48,330 nucleotides of DNA from Thermosynechococcaceae cyanobacterium MS004 (GTDB lineage: Bacteria; Cyanobacteriota; Cyanobacteriia; Thermosynechococcales; Thermosynechococcaceae), in assembly GCA_022402525.1 (NCBI GenBank), contig JAKRSB010000008.1, positions 1 through 48,330 of the forward strand, given 5' to 3'. Position 1 is the first letter of the stretch. Each line of letters opens with the position of its first letter. Positions 7,544-16,817 of the stretch are shown here, in pieces. The notes below the pieces were generated by a model that was not told the DNA's origin, did not search any database, and was given only the letters and a program-made list of their open reading frames with translations. A program made the translations under genes and the position numbers.

Positions 7544-10500
7544 CTATGGTCGCCATTCGCCTTGGAGGGTAAATGCTGCCCAATGATAGGGAGCTTGCCA
7601 CTTTTGACTTTTCCAAAGTTGGATCTGGGCAGCCCTTAAGGCGGCGGCTGGAGGGAGGTTGCGTTTGAGCATAGCTTCATAAAACACGGTCATGAGCTCT
7701 GGCGTAGATTCGTCGCTCACATTCCACAAACTCACCAGGACGCGAGGAGCGCCTGCATACATAAAGCCTCTGGTTAATCCTACAAGACCTTCTCCACGAA
7801 CTTCTTTGCCTGAGCCTGTTTGACATGCGCTCAGCACCACTAGTTCTGCGGGCAGATTTAAGTTAAAAATATCATTGAGGCGCAAAAAGCCATCTTGGGG
7901 TTTTCCTTGGGCATCAACCAAGGAGAGTGCAATGCTTGAGCGTTCGGGGTTTGTTGTGTCTAAAATACCGTGGGTGGCAAAATGAACGATGCGGTATTGT
8001 GCAAGGCTGGGGCTAGTAGCATTGGCTTTGTTGGCGTTCAGGTCAAAGGCGGTGTAGTGATCTGGGTCAGGCAGTAATTTCAAAATTTGGTCGGCTTCTT
8101 GTTGAGTGCCAGGTAAGGCCACAAGCGAAATTCCTCTGTCTTTGGCAGATTGCTGTAAGTTTTTCTGTTCGATTAGCTTCAGGTCGAGGTTGCTACTGGG
8201 ACTTGGTGTTGCTGCAATTAAAGTGGGCTTCTGTGCGACGCGGGGATCATTGCTGCTAAAGATAGGGTTTGCAAAGATTGCGATGCTTTTTGCTGCTGGT
8301 TTCCGATCTTTAAGATCTTGTCTAATAAGACTTAAAGTAGAAGCGGAAGGGAGATGGATAATTTCATGGTTAATTACCAACGGGATTGGGGATGAAGAGT
8401 CGGTAGAGGAGGGGTTAGGTAGAGCAGAAAAAGGAGTAAACTGTAGTGCTCCATCGCTAACGATGACAAGACGCTTTTGCCCCAGTTGGTCAGCGACGCT
8501 TCCTAGAAGCATTTTGCTGAAGGCTACAGACTCAGAGATTTCCCCTAAACTTTTAACGTTATTGGAATTGGCAATTTGGCTATTGAAGCGTTTTGATGCT
8601 CTTTCAATTTCAGCGCGATTTGGTAAGACATAGCTGGTTATACCTGCCTTAGTGACGGCCCAAAGGTAACTTTGCTCTTCGCCGAGGCTGTACTCCAGCA
8701 GGATGGTGTCGTCATCTAGTACTTGCTGTTGAATTTGTTTTAAGGTCAACGGCTGTGGCTGAGTCAATGCTGCATAGCGAGGGCTGTTGGATTTAATCTG
8801 AGCTTGAGCTTCTTTGTATTGAGCGAGAAGTGCTGACGTTTCTTGGTCAAGAGCTGTTCTTTCGGCTGAATTGACCTGATTGGTGACCAATTCTGCTCGA
8901 CGTTTTTCAACTGCGGTTAGTTGTCGCAGTAGGGTTTGCTCTCTATCTAAAAGCTGGGGCGATACGCCCTGGCGGATATTGACCCGCGATTCTGTCAGGA
9001 GATCTAATAAGGTACGGGCACGGGAGCGTTCGCTGGTTTCAAGGGCAAGCGCATCGTATCCCTTGGAAGGCTGTTGTTTATGCAGCTCCATCAGAATTCT
9101 GATTTTGATTTTGTAGTAGCCTTGCCTAGAAGCAAGAAAGGACGTTCGTAGTTCTGAGCTAGAAACATCTTGGCGGATATCTTCAATGATTTTAATAGCA
9201 GCTTCAATCTGTTTAAGGGCCGAATCTAGATCGCCTTGCTTGCGTTTTGAGTTTGCAATGAGCCATAAAGTATCTGCTTCATCTAAGCGAAATTTAAGTT
9301 TTTGGAATAATGGCAGGGCTTGCTCATAAGCTTTTTGTGCTTCTACTGGCTTTTGCCAGTCGTCATAGAGTTTACCTAGTTCGCTCAAGCGCCTAGCTTC
9401 ATCTTCTTTGATGCCAAGCTTGCGCGATAAATCTACTGATTTTTCCAAGGCTTCTTGAGCTTTGGAAAAATCTTTCATTGCTTGATATGTTGCACCAAAT
9501 CTAAATAATGCATAGGAACGATAGGTATCATCCTCATCCCCAGCACCTAATAAGTCTTGACTTTGAGAATCATTAAGTGCCTTGAGTGCATTTTCATGAT
9601 CGCCTAATCTTCTATGAATATCGGCGATTGTATAAAGCGCACTGATTTTTAAAAATCGATTTCCCGTTAATTCTGCTAGTGGCAGGAGCTGGTTTTGTGC
9701 AACGTCTAAGCCCTGTACAGGATTATCCATTAGAGTATGGACTCTTACGATACTACCCAAAACAATATTTTGATTTGAAAGAAAGCCCCTATTTCGATAT
9801 AAAGCTAAAGCCATATTGTAAGACACTAAGCTGAGTTGATAGGCACCCATTGACTGATAGAGATCACCCATTGCGTCAAGTGTTTGAGCTTCCTTCAGTC
9901 GCACTCCTATCTGTCTCTGTTTTTCTAGTGCTAGATTATAGTAGTTAAGGGCTTCTTGTTTGCGATCCCATGCATTAAAAATATTTGCAATTTCAAACAG
10001 AGCGTCGCTTTCCCCTACTGGACTTTCAAAAGACCTTTGTATCTCTAGCTTTCGTTTAGATGTTTCATACATCTTAGGGTAATTTCTATTCCCTTGATAG
10101 ATCATAGAAGTCACACCTATCGCTAACAATTCACCTCGTAAATCTCCATCTGAACGGGAATTCTTTGCATTTTGTTCCCAGGTTTTCAAAAGTAAATCCA
10201 TTTGAGCTTTATCAGTGGACTGAACTTGCGTGTCAGATTTCTTAACAGAAGAATCAACTTTTATATTAGGGGATAGAAAGTTTTCCATGCTTTTCTTAAG
10301 GGCATAAGGAGGTTCACTTTTTACGCGATTTGGATATAGCTCATCCTCGTTCTGTGCGAAACGATTTAGTTCTATTGATTGATTGATATAGTCAAGTGCT
10401 TTTCGAAAGTCACCAATAGACATATATAAATTTCCAATAGATTCTAGCCAACGTGCTTGTTCCTTTCTATATCCATATTGCTTGGAAATCTCTACTATTC

Positions 10501-11071
10501 TTTCATAGCCAGCAAATGCTTCTTTGATTTCGCCTAAGTCATAATATGCACTTGCTATACCTTGAATGCCAGCGATTAGTGAAAAATAATTATCTTTTGT
10601 CTTATCAAAGTTTTGAGAAATAGAAATTGACTGTTTGTAAGATTCTAAGGCTTTCTTGTATTCACCTAGCTCTTTATAGGAATCTCCTAAAGCGTTGAGA
10701 GTAAAACACTTGCTCCAAGGGGAATCTATACGGCGATGTATTTCCAGCGCAGATTGAATGAAACTTAATCCTTTTCTGGTTTCACCTTTTAAAGCATACA
10801 ATCTGCCCAGTCCTACTAAATCATCAGCTTCTTTCTTAAAATTTCCTTCCGCGTGATTTTTGTTAGCCCTTTCTTTAACCGTATCTATCACTTCATTGAT
10901 ATTGAGTTTTTTTGTAGGCTGCGCTTCGACATCTTGTTGAGTGATTTTTAATTTATTATGTTTTGAATCAACAAGTATTGAATTTTGAATTAAATCAACT
11001 CGCTCTACAGGCAGACTATTTGGTGCAATGGATAGTATATTCGTTAATCCTAAAATCGCAAATATAGACAT
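7544..11071 (-). CDS. TPR-CHAT protein, 1175 aa (caspase-like protease candidate)
   Basis: An N-terminal hydrophobic stretch (FAILGLTNILSIAP) may be a signal or anchor. Residues about 70-640 hold many tetratricopeptide repeats (for example GEYKKALESYKQSISISQNF, GDFRKALDYINQSIELNRF, GDLDSALKQIEAAIKIIEDI). Residues about 830-1175 form a CHAT domain, the caspase-HetF-associated protease fold. The catalytic pair is visible: His1034 in IVHFATHG and Cys1083 in VVLSACQTG, followed by EGLVGLTRGFMYAGA and the end motif HWAAFTLQG. CHAT proteins with TPRs are widespread in cyanobacteria; one relative is HetF, and others act as proteases in defence systems. No partner gene is evident. It converges with the GG-peptide genes and is divergent from the DUF3616 gene. 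Confidence 0.88.
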   Translation of the reverse strand: MSIFAILGLTNILSIAPNSLPVERVDLIQNSILVDSKHNKLKITQQDVEAQPTKKLNINEVIDTVKERANKNHAEGNFKKEADDLVGLGRLYALKGETRKGLSFIQSALEIHRRIDSPWSKCFTLNALGDSYKELGEYKKALESYKQSISISQNFDKTKDNYFSLIAGIQGIASAYYDLGEIKEAFAGYERIVEISKQYGYRKEQARWLESIGNLYMSIGDFRKALDYINQSIELNRFAQNEDELYPNRVKSEPPYALKKSMENFLSPNIKVDSSVKKSDTQVQSTDKAQMDLLLKTWEQNAKNSRSDGDLRGELLAIGVTSMIYQGNRNYPKMYETSKRKLEIQRSFESPVGESDALFEIANIFNAWDRKQEALNYYNLALEKQRQIGVRLKEAQTLDAMGDLYQSMGAYQLSLVSYNMALALYRNRGFLSNQNIVLGSIVRVHTLMDNPVQGLDVAQNQLLPLAELTGNRFLKISALYTIADIHRRLGDHENALKALNDSQSQDLLGAGDEDDTYRSYALFRFGATYQAMKDFSKAQEALEKSVDLSRKLGIKEDEARRLSELGKLYDDWQKPVEAQKAYEQALPLFQKLKFRLDEADTLWLIANSKRKQGDLDSALKQIEAAIKIIEDIRQDVSSSELRTSFLASRQGYYKIKIRILMELHKQQPSKGYDALALETSERSRARTLLDLLTESRVNIRQGVSPQLLDREQTLLRQLTAVEKRRAELVTNQVNSAERTALDQETSALLAQYKEAQAQIKSNSPRYAALTQPQPLTLKQIQQQVLDDDTILLEYSLGEEQSYLWAVTKAGITSYVLPNRAEIERASKRFNSQIANSNNVKSLGEISESVAFSKMLLGSVADQLGQKRLVIVSDGALQFTPFSALPNPSSTDSSSPIPLVINHEIIHLPSASTLSLIRQDLKDRKPAAKSIAIFANPIFSSNDPRVAQKPTLIAATPSPSSNLDLKLIEQKNLQQSAKDRGISLVALPGTQQEADQILKLLPDPDHYTAFDLNANKANATSPSLAQYRIVHFATHGILDTTNPERSSIALSLVDAQGKPQDGFLRLNDIFNLNLPAELVVLSACQTGSGKEVRGEGLVGLTRGFMYAGAPRVLVSLWNVSDESTPELMTVFYEAMLKRNLPPAAALRAAQIQLWKSQKWQAPYHWAAFTLQGEWRP

Positions 11072-11414
11072 CCTTTGTTATCCTCAATAATATGTAAATC
11101 TTTATAAAGTTATCACGAATCAAGTAGAATAGCTTCTATTGCATAATTTTTCAGCAATTTAAGCATTCCTTTGATTCTTCGTGAAGATGATAAGTGATTA
11201 TGGCAAGATATTCTTTAATCGTTACCATTTTTGTAACCGTAATGATGAACCCTTTAAGTTGATAAACCCAAATGCAGCGGTTTGCGGCTAGGAAAGGGAC
11301 AGCTCGGTAGATCTCGGCTTGACCTCTTCCTTATAAGATTCAGATTGTGTATAAATCTTGAGCTACTCGCTTTATTATACTTAAAGCATTTCAAGAAAAA
11401 TCAGGAGTTATCTT
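11072..11414. promoter_or_regulatory. Divergent intergenic region, 343 bp
   Basis: Lies between the diverging TPR-CHAT and DUF3616 genes and must carry both promoters. AT-rich. The plus-strand gene has an AGGAG ribosome site eight bases before its ATG. No clear operator or riboswitch is seen. Confidence 0.4.
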
Positions 11415-12398
11415 ATGAAAGCTAGTAAGTTTAGTGTAAAGAAAGAGCTACAACATAGGGGAATCTGTGACGCATCAGGCGCTGTCGCTCTTGATGAAGA
11501 TCATTTTGTTGTTGCCAATGATGAGGATAATATCTTAAGAGTTTATCGCTCAGATATATCAGGAAGCTCAGTCTCTGAGATTGGCAATACTGATATTAAT
11601 AAATACTTTATCAATAATCCTAAACATAAGGAAACAGATATTGAAGGAGCTGCTCAAATTGGCGATATTATTTACTGGATAACCTCACATGGAACAAATA
11701 AAGAAGGAAAATCAAAGCCAGAACGTCGTCAATTCTTCGCAAACAAAGTATTAACTAGTCATGGATCAAGGAGCTTTCAGCAAGTTGGTTATTCATATAC
11801 TCAACTTGTTGAGGATATGTTGAAGGATGAGCGCTTACATCACTATCGACTCGATAAGGCTGCAAAAGTACCTCCTAAGCAGAAGGAAGGGTTGAATATA
11901 GAAGGACTAGCCGCAACGCCAAATCAAGAGATTTTAATCGGCTTTCGGAATCCCATCCCTCAAGACAAAGCAATTCTTCTAACTCTTAAAAATCCGAAAG
12001 ACTTGATCGAAAAAAGCGTGCATGCAATCTTTGGTGACCCAATCGAACTTGACCTCAATGGTCTTGGAATACGAAGTATTGAATATTGGCGTAGTCAAGG
12101 TTGCTTTATTATTATTGCTGGTGCATATGATGGCAGCGATCAATTTTCTCTATACCAATGGTCAGGACTTGAAGTTGAAAATCCTCAACCAATTGAAATA
12201 ACAGGTTTGCCTTCTGATTTTCGTCCAGAAAGTGTTCTTTTTTATCCGAATCAAAATTCTCAATTTCAACTGCTTAGCGATGATGGTTCGATAGAGAGGA
12301 TTGCAGGAACTCCTTGTAAAGAAATTGATGACGAAGATAGTATCCACAAATATTTTAGGAGTCTTTGGATTAAAATTGAGGATGATGAGACAAAATGA
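11415..12398 (+). CDS. DUF3616 family protein, 327 aa
   Basis: The start at 11415 has AGGAG eight bases upstream. The protein has the pattern of DUF3616: an N-terminal CDASGAVALDEDHFVVANDE motif, then TDIEGAAQIGDIIYWITSHG, LNIEGLAATPNQEILIGFRN, and a C-terminal RPESVLFYPN...LLSDDGS block. These recurring E-G-A / LIGFRNP strands suggest a beta-propeller-like fold. Function is unknown. No signal peptide or membrane segment, so probably cytoplasmic. Single gene, divergent from the TPR-CHAT gene. Base composition is lower in GC than the chromosome to the right, and the region downstream is full of remnants, so it may be accessory. Confidence 0.75.
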   Translation: MKASKFSVKKELQHRGICDASGAVALDEDHFVVANDEDNILRVYRSDISGSSVSEIGNTDINKYFINNPKHKETDIEGAAQIGDIIYWITSHGTNKEGKSKPERRQFFANKVLTSHGSRSFQQVGYSYTQLVEDMLKDERLHHYRLDKAAKVPPKQKEGLNIEGLAATPNQEILIGFRNPIPQDKAILLTLKNPKDLIEKSVHAIFGDPIELDLNGLGIRSIEYWRSQGCFIIIAGAYDGSDQFSLYQWSGLEVENPQPIEITGLPSDFRPESVLFYPNQNSQFQLLSDDGSIERIAGTPCKEIDDEDSIHKYFRSLWIKIEDDETK

Positions 12399-12816
12399 AA
12401 TTTATAGTCTAGGTATGTGGAAACCTCATTTAGAAAGTCATAAGCCAGAACATCCCTATACTGCTATCAGTTTTATGTCAGAAGTTCTGCCATTCACAAC
12501 GAAGCCCAGGATAGCTCCATCGTATGAAGGGTGAGTGCTTGTCACAGATGCATGAGCCACTACTCAAAAAGTCCTTAAAGGATTATAGAGAGCATTGAAT
12601 GTGCAGCGGCTGATTTATAACTGGGCCAGATCACACTGAAGCTTCAAGAACAGTAAGACTCCAACAATGACAATGGGCTATCTTGAGCGGTCTGTGACAA
12701 TGATGGAACTCCTTTTTTCCAGAGGCTATCACAATGTCACGCCTTAATTTTTTTGTGCCTAAATCTGAAGCGATCGCTATCTATGGCTCAGGCGATCGCT
12801 TCAGCCCCACCCTCAG
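12399..12816. other. Non-coding stretch before the HNH remnant
   Basis: No recognisable coding content. A short phrase (CCTCAGCTAAAGCTCT, about 12811-12826) also occurs at about 7310-7324, with a GCGATCGC-like block nearby in both places. This points to a small dispersed repeat of unknown type. Confidence 0.35.
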
Positions 12817-12996
12817 CTAAAGCTCTAGCCGAAGCTGGCCGCGCCGCTCTCGTTTCGCATAGGCATTGCTGGCCAGGTGCAGACGGTCATGCCGCAGATG
12901 GCAGGGCCCACACAATACCTGCAAGTTGGCCGGCTCATCATTCGCCGGATTCTGGTCAAGGTGCGCCACCGTTAGGCAGTAGCGCTGAGGATGAGC
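12817..12996 (-). pseudogene. HNH endonuclease C-terminal remnant
   Basis: The minus strand from 12996 to a TAG at 12817-12819 encodes HPQRYCLTVAHLDQNPANDE, then ANLQVLCGPCHLRHDRLHL. This is the HNH core (His-Leu-Asp, then N...LQVLCxxCH) with its zinc-binding CxxCH. The N-terminal part and start codon are missing. The break coincides with the presumed left end of the IS66-like element at about 13001, so insertion or deletion by that element probably truncated the gene. The missing half is not recognisable beyond the element. Confidence 0.6.
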
Positions 12997-13000
12997 GATC

Positions 13001-14321
13001 CTAAAGCGTCTAAGAAGAAGGTATTTGGATTTAACCCCCGAAAGGGAAAGAAAGAACGAGAGCTATACCCTGCTGAAGCAGTCACAGCATCCAAGAAGAG
13101 AAACCAAGCCATTGCCAAGCCTGTGGAGAAGGCTTAATCGGCGAAGACCCGCAGCCCTATCGCCATCAAGTCTTAGAGTTGCCAGTGATCGAGCCAAAGG
13201 TGCAAGAGTATCGACTCCATAAGCTTGAATGTGTCCATTGTGGGTCAAGCACAAGGGCAAAACTGCCGACAGGAGTGAGTAGGCGTTGTTATGGTCCGAG
13301 ATTAGCTGGGTGGATTAGCCTGATGAGCGCAGAGCATCGTCAGAGTCATCGAAAAGTTGTAGACCTATTGCGTGAAGGGTTTGGCATAAGATTATCGCGC
13401 GGGAGCATCAATCGAGCGCGCCAAGAGATGAGCAACTCCGTCGCAACAGCGACCCTCCAAGCTCGTGACTATGCCCTGCAACAACCCGTTGTGAACTGCG
13501 ATGAAAGAGGATCTTTCCAAGGAAACCAAGACGGGTTAAATCCCAGCAAGCGTCAAGGATGGTTATGGGTGGTCGTCACCCCGTTAGCCACGTTCTTCAC
13601 AGTGACCTTGAGTCGGTCTAAAGCGTCAGCTCAACAGGTCTTGGGTGAAGCGTTTGAGGGATAAGTAGAGACAGACCGCTACAGTAGCTATCACTGGATA
13701 GAACCCAACCAACGACAGTTGTGCTGGGCTCATCTGCTGCGAGACTTTCAGGCGATGGCAGAACGCTCTGGGGCTTCAGCGGAAATTGGCGATGCATTCT
13801 TGCGTCGTGGATATCGCCTGTTTCACTGGTGGCATAAAGTCCGAGATGGAACCCTATCCCAAGAGCAGTTCCAAGCAGCGGTGGCACGATTACGAATCAC
13901 GTTTGTAGCAGAGCTAGAATCAGCCGCCAATTTTGAGATAGAGCCGAAAGAGAAAAGTCCCTTAGCCAAGACGGTTTACACTTGTGCCAAAATTCTGGAG
14001 CTTGAGGTAGCCCTGTGGACGTTTGTGGCCGTTACGGGGGTAGAACCGACCAATAATCCTTCAGAACAGGCTCTGCGTCCGGCCGTGATTTGGCAATACA
14101 CCAGTTTTGGCTCTCAGTCGAAGGTGGGGGCTGAGTTTGTGGAGCGACTATTGACGGTTAATGCCACTCTTAAGGCTCAGAATTGTTCGGTCTTGGAGTT
14201 CTTGACTCAGTCTTGTCAGGCTACTCGTTTGGGGATTGATGGCCCTTCTCTCCTTCCGCAACCACAGACAATGATGGCCTCTCAAACCCTCATTCTCTTG
14301 TAGAGCCTTGGACGCTTACCA
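13001..14321 (+). mobile_element. Decayed IS66-family element, about 1.3 kb
   Basis: The transposase content is IS66 type. A possible terminal inverted repeat exists: TAAAGCGTCTAAG at about 13002-13014 against the complement of CTTGGACGCTTAC at about 14308-14320. The match is imperfect (about 11 of 13), so the ends are approximate. The element is shorter than full IS66 elements and only the large transposase gene is present, without tnpA/tnpB helper genes. Confidence 0.55.
13077..14303 (+). pseudogene. IS66-family transposase (TnpC-like), disrupted
   Basis: In one frame from 13077 the protein reads a zinc-finger region (SHCQACGEG, VLELPVIEPKVQEYRLHKLE, CVHCG), then the IS66 core (RLAGWISLMSAEHRQSHRKV, NCDERG, QGWLWVVVTPLATFF), then a TAA at 13662-13664, and in the same frame DRYSSYHW, QLCWAHLLRDFQAMAE, and the C-terminal TNNPSEQALRPAVIWQYTSF. 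NCDERG, DRYSSY and NPSEQALR carry the expected catalytic acidic residues. The single stop codon and the absence of an in-frame start (TGA at 13074-13076) show it is inactive. The N-terminal part may lie in another frame (an ORF from 12990). Confidence 0.8.
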
Positions 14322-14411
14322 CTCATTGAGCATCAGGTACAGTTTGAAGCTAAAGTACTATCCGACAGAGCTTTTTCTGCATCCGACTAAATCCTTAAGT
14401 TCATTCAATCC

Positions 14412-16817
14412 CTAGTATTTCAAAAATTTCTCTGGCTGAGCAATTAACACTGATGGAACTTTAGGCTGATAGAGGCGTAAATAAAAATAGCCAATTCCTG
14501 ACAATCCCAACATCAGCCCCGGTGTCTCACCTGTATTAATCCCATCGGGCCAGCGGTCATGATTCTTGCCACACCGCTCAATTCCCTGGAGGACGATATG
14601 GTTCACTAACTGAGCGTTAGAATTGCCTGAATCTCCTAAAACTTGGGTTCCGTATATGAGAACTTCGGCATTACCTACCAAACCGTGACAGAGCGAATAG
14701 TTTGCTGTGCCAGAAGAAAGCCACTGCTCAGTGACACGATGAGTTGTCTCTAGAGCGGTGATCGCCTCTGTTTTATAGCGTTCTTCTGCAAATAATTCGT
14801 AGGCACGGAGTCGAGATAGTGCAACTCCGGCTGCGCCATGACACCAAGCTGTCATAAACGAGTAAGAAGACCGTTTTCGTCTACCCAAGACTGAATCTTC
14901 GCGAAAGTCAGGCCAGTTGAGCGCTTCAGCGTCAAACCAATGCCGTTCATAGTCCAAAGCTCGTTGAGCCATTTGCTGATATCGAGTTTCACCCGTGACC
15001 TGAAAAAGTTCGAGTAAAGCATAGGCGACTCCAGCCGTTCCGTGGGAAAACCCCAGGAGGTTGCGGGAGCGCGTGGGCTTGGCACCCCAAGAACAGCCAG
15101 CCACTTCAGGCGTTGCGAGCTGCACCAGAGCATCCCCAAGCTGTTGAACAAAGTCCAGCCATAAATCTTCGCTTACTTCGCCCTTAACCCCAGGGTTTAA
15201 CGTCGTTTTTAAGATTTTCTGTAGGCACAATAGGCCAGACAGTCCGCCAGCAATGCCTGAAATAAGGTCAAATTCTGGGCCGATGGGTATTTCACAGATC
15301 GTTCGGTCCACAAGCTGCACTGCTGATTCGATCAGCTCTGGCTCCTTTAATACAGTCCCCAAGCGGGCTGCGGCTACAGCAATTCCTGTCCAGCCTGAAT
15401 ACAGCCCCAGACGGAATGGAGGGGGACAGGTTTCAAGTCGCGCCAGCGCCTGTCGAATGGCACCGATGGCCGTGCGACGGATCTCGGAATCTCCTGTTAG
15501 GGTATAAAGCTCACCTAAAAATAGGGCAATGCCGCTAGTGCCGCCATAAAGGTCAGCGCCCAGGGTAATCCAGGTTGAGCCAGTCCCCGGAGCGACTTCA
15601 AGCTGCCGTTCTGGTTCAGCGCCAATCCAGTTACATTGATCTTCAAACCATATTGCAGAGCGGCAGAGCTTTTGCCCCAGGCCGTAGGCAGTTTGCAAAT
15701 AGAGTTCAGGGGGGGACAACTGAATCAGGTCAGATTGAATTGGGTCAGGTTGAGTCGGAGGAGAGGCTGGAGACAGCTGTGGCGCTGAGGGATGCCCTAA
15801 GACTAAACAACTATAAAGATTCTTTGACGCTCCTTTTCGGTAGGGGGCTTCTAGAGTAATACCCTCAGCCTGAAATCGATCTTCTATAACCTTAAGTTTG
15901 TGCGCTAGAGACTTTACGCCCTGCTCATAGGCCAGAATTAGTCCATGAGCCAAAATACTACAGCGATGTAGCCCAAAGCTTTCGCCATCTCCCGGATCTT
16001 CCGCTAAACCTACGCCCCCGGCGATCTCCTTTGTAAAAGCTGGAGTTCTTGCTCTTAGTGCATGGGCCACACTGGGATAGACTTGCTCTAAGCATTCTGC
16101 AATTGCGCCATAATCTTGTTGCCGAAAGTAGAGTACGGCGGCATCACAGCGCTTAAACTGAGTCGGCTCGTTGAGCACTTTAAAGTTGAAGGGTAAATTG
16201 GCGCGGTTGAGTTGCGTCGTAATCCCCGCCATCAGCGGTACGGCACCTTCCGGTAGGAGGTGCCAGTAAATTCTCACCAAGCTATCGGCACTCTCATGGG
16301 TTAGCTCGCGATCGCTGAGCGCCATATAAAACCCAGGGGACATACCTAAAAACTCTTTTGGCAGCTTTACCTGCAGAGATTGGCCTGCTTCAAGCTCACC
16401 GAATGTCTCACGAGATAAAAGAGCTGATTCAGGAATGAAGAGATCTAATCCTTCCAGCCTGACCATTGCCCCATTGCCCTCAAGGAGACGAATATCGGAG
16501 CTTCTTTTCTCGTAGCCTTGGCCCACATTAGCAGCGGATAATTGCTCCACAAACGGTGTAATGCTGGCAGGTGGACGTGCCTGTCCTGGCTCAATGGGCA
16601 CAGGTAGACCTCGGCAATAAAAGCTAGAGTAAAGCCGTAATTTTAGGTTGAAATGGAGATAATCCTGCGCAATTTTGGGCGTTAGGCGTGTCTTAATGCG
16701 AGGATGGATTCGCTCGGAGAGGTGGCCAAACCAGGAAAATGTCGTGGCGGAGCGGATCTCCACAGCCTCAATCACGTTTTTGAGTAATTTTTGATAAAAC
16801 TCCTGGTTGTTGGTCAC
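14412..16817 (-). CDS. HopA1-like / LanC fusion, class V-type lanthipeptide synthetase component, 801 aa
   Basis: I choose a GTG start at 16817: it overlaps the kinase stop as GTGA and has GGGGGGA just upstream. A longer frame back to 16901 would overlap the kinase by 88 bp. Residues about 1-350 resemble HopA1-family proteins: a region rich in RIYWHLLPEGAVPLMAGITT, FNFKVLNEPTQFKRCDAAVL and HRCSILAHGLILAYEQG. Class V systems use HopA1-like proteins with a kinase for Ser/Thr dehydration. Residues about 410-790 are a LanC-type toroid with seven GxxG-type repeats: LYGGTSGIALF, LYSGWTGIAVA, ISGIAGGLSGL, FSHGTAGVAYA, AWCHGAAGVAL, SLCHGLVGNAE and LMLGLSGIGYF. Expected zinc/catalytic residues are present: His592, Cys659, Cys710, His711. 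Predicted role: elimination step plus thioether cyclisation on the precursor at 18195-18413. The long N-terminal lyase domain and kinase-active-site motifs of LanM are absent. Confidence 0.78.
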   Translation of the reverse strand: MTNNQEFYQKLLKNVIEAVEIRSATTFSWFGHLSERIHPRIKTRLTPKIAQDYLHFNLKLRLYSSFYCRGLPVPIEPGQARPPASITPFVEQLSAANVGQGYEKRSSDIRLLEGNGAMVRLEGLDLFIPESALLSRETFGELEAGQSLQVKLPKEFLGMSPGFYMALSDRELTHESADSLVRIYWHLLPEGAVPLMAGITTQLNRANLPFNFKVLNEPTQFKRCDAAVLYFRQQDYGAIAECLEQVYPSVAHALRARTPAFTKEIAGGVGLAEDPGDGESFGLHRCSILAHGLILAYEQGVKSLAHKLKVIEDRFQAEGITLEAPYRKGASKNLYSCLVLGHPSAPQLSPASPPTQPDPIQSDLIQLSPPELYLQTAYGLGQKLCRSAIWFEDQCNWIGAEPERQLEVAPGTGSTWITLGADLYGGTSGIALFLGELYTLTGDSEIRRTAIGAIRQALARLETCPPPFRLGLYSGWTGIAVAAARLGTVLKEPELIESAVQLVDRTICEIPIGPEFDLISGIAGGLSGLLCLQKILKTTLNPGVKGEVSEDLWLDFVQQLGDALVQLATPEVAGCSWGAKPTRSRNLLGFSHGTAGVAYALLELFQVTGETRYQQMAQRALDYERHWFDAEALNWPDFREDSVLGRRKRSSYSFMTAWCHGAAGVALSRLRAYELFAEERYKTEAITALETTHRVTEQWLSSGTANYSLCHGLVGNAEVLIYGTQVLGDSGNSNAQLVNHIVLQGIERCGKNHDRWPDGINTGETPGLMLGLSGIGYFYLRLYQPKVPSVLIAQPEKFLKY

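Noticed and set aside
8106..8633. 175-codon plus-strand frame inside the TPR-CHAT gene
   Set aside because: It lies antisense to the conserved CHAT domain and has no domain of its own.
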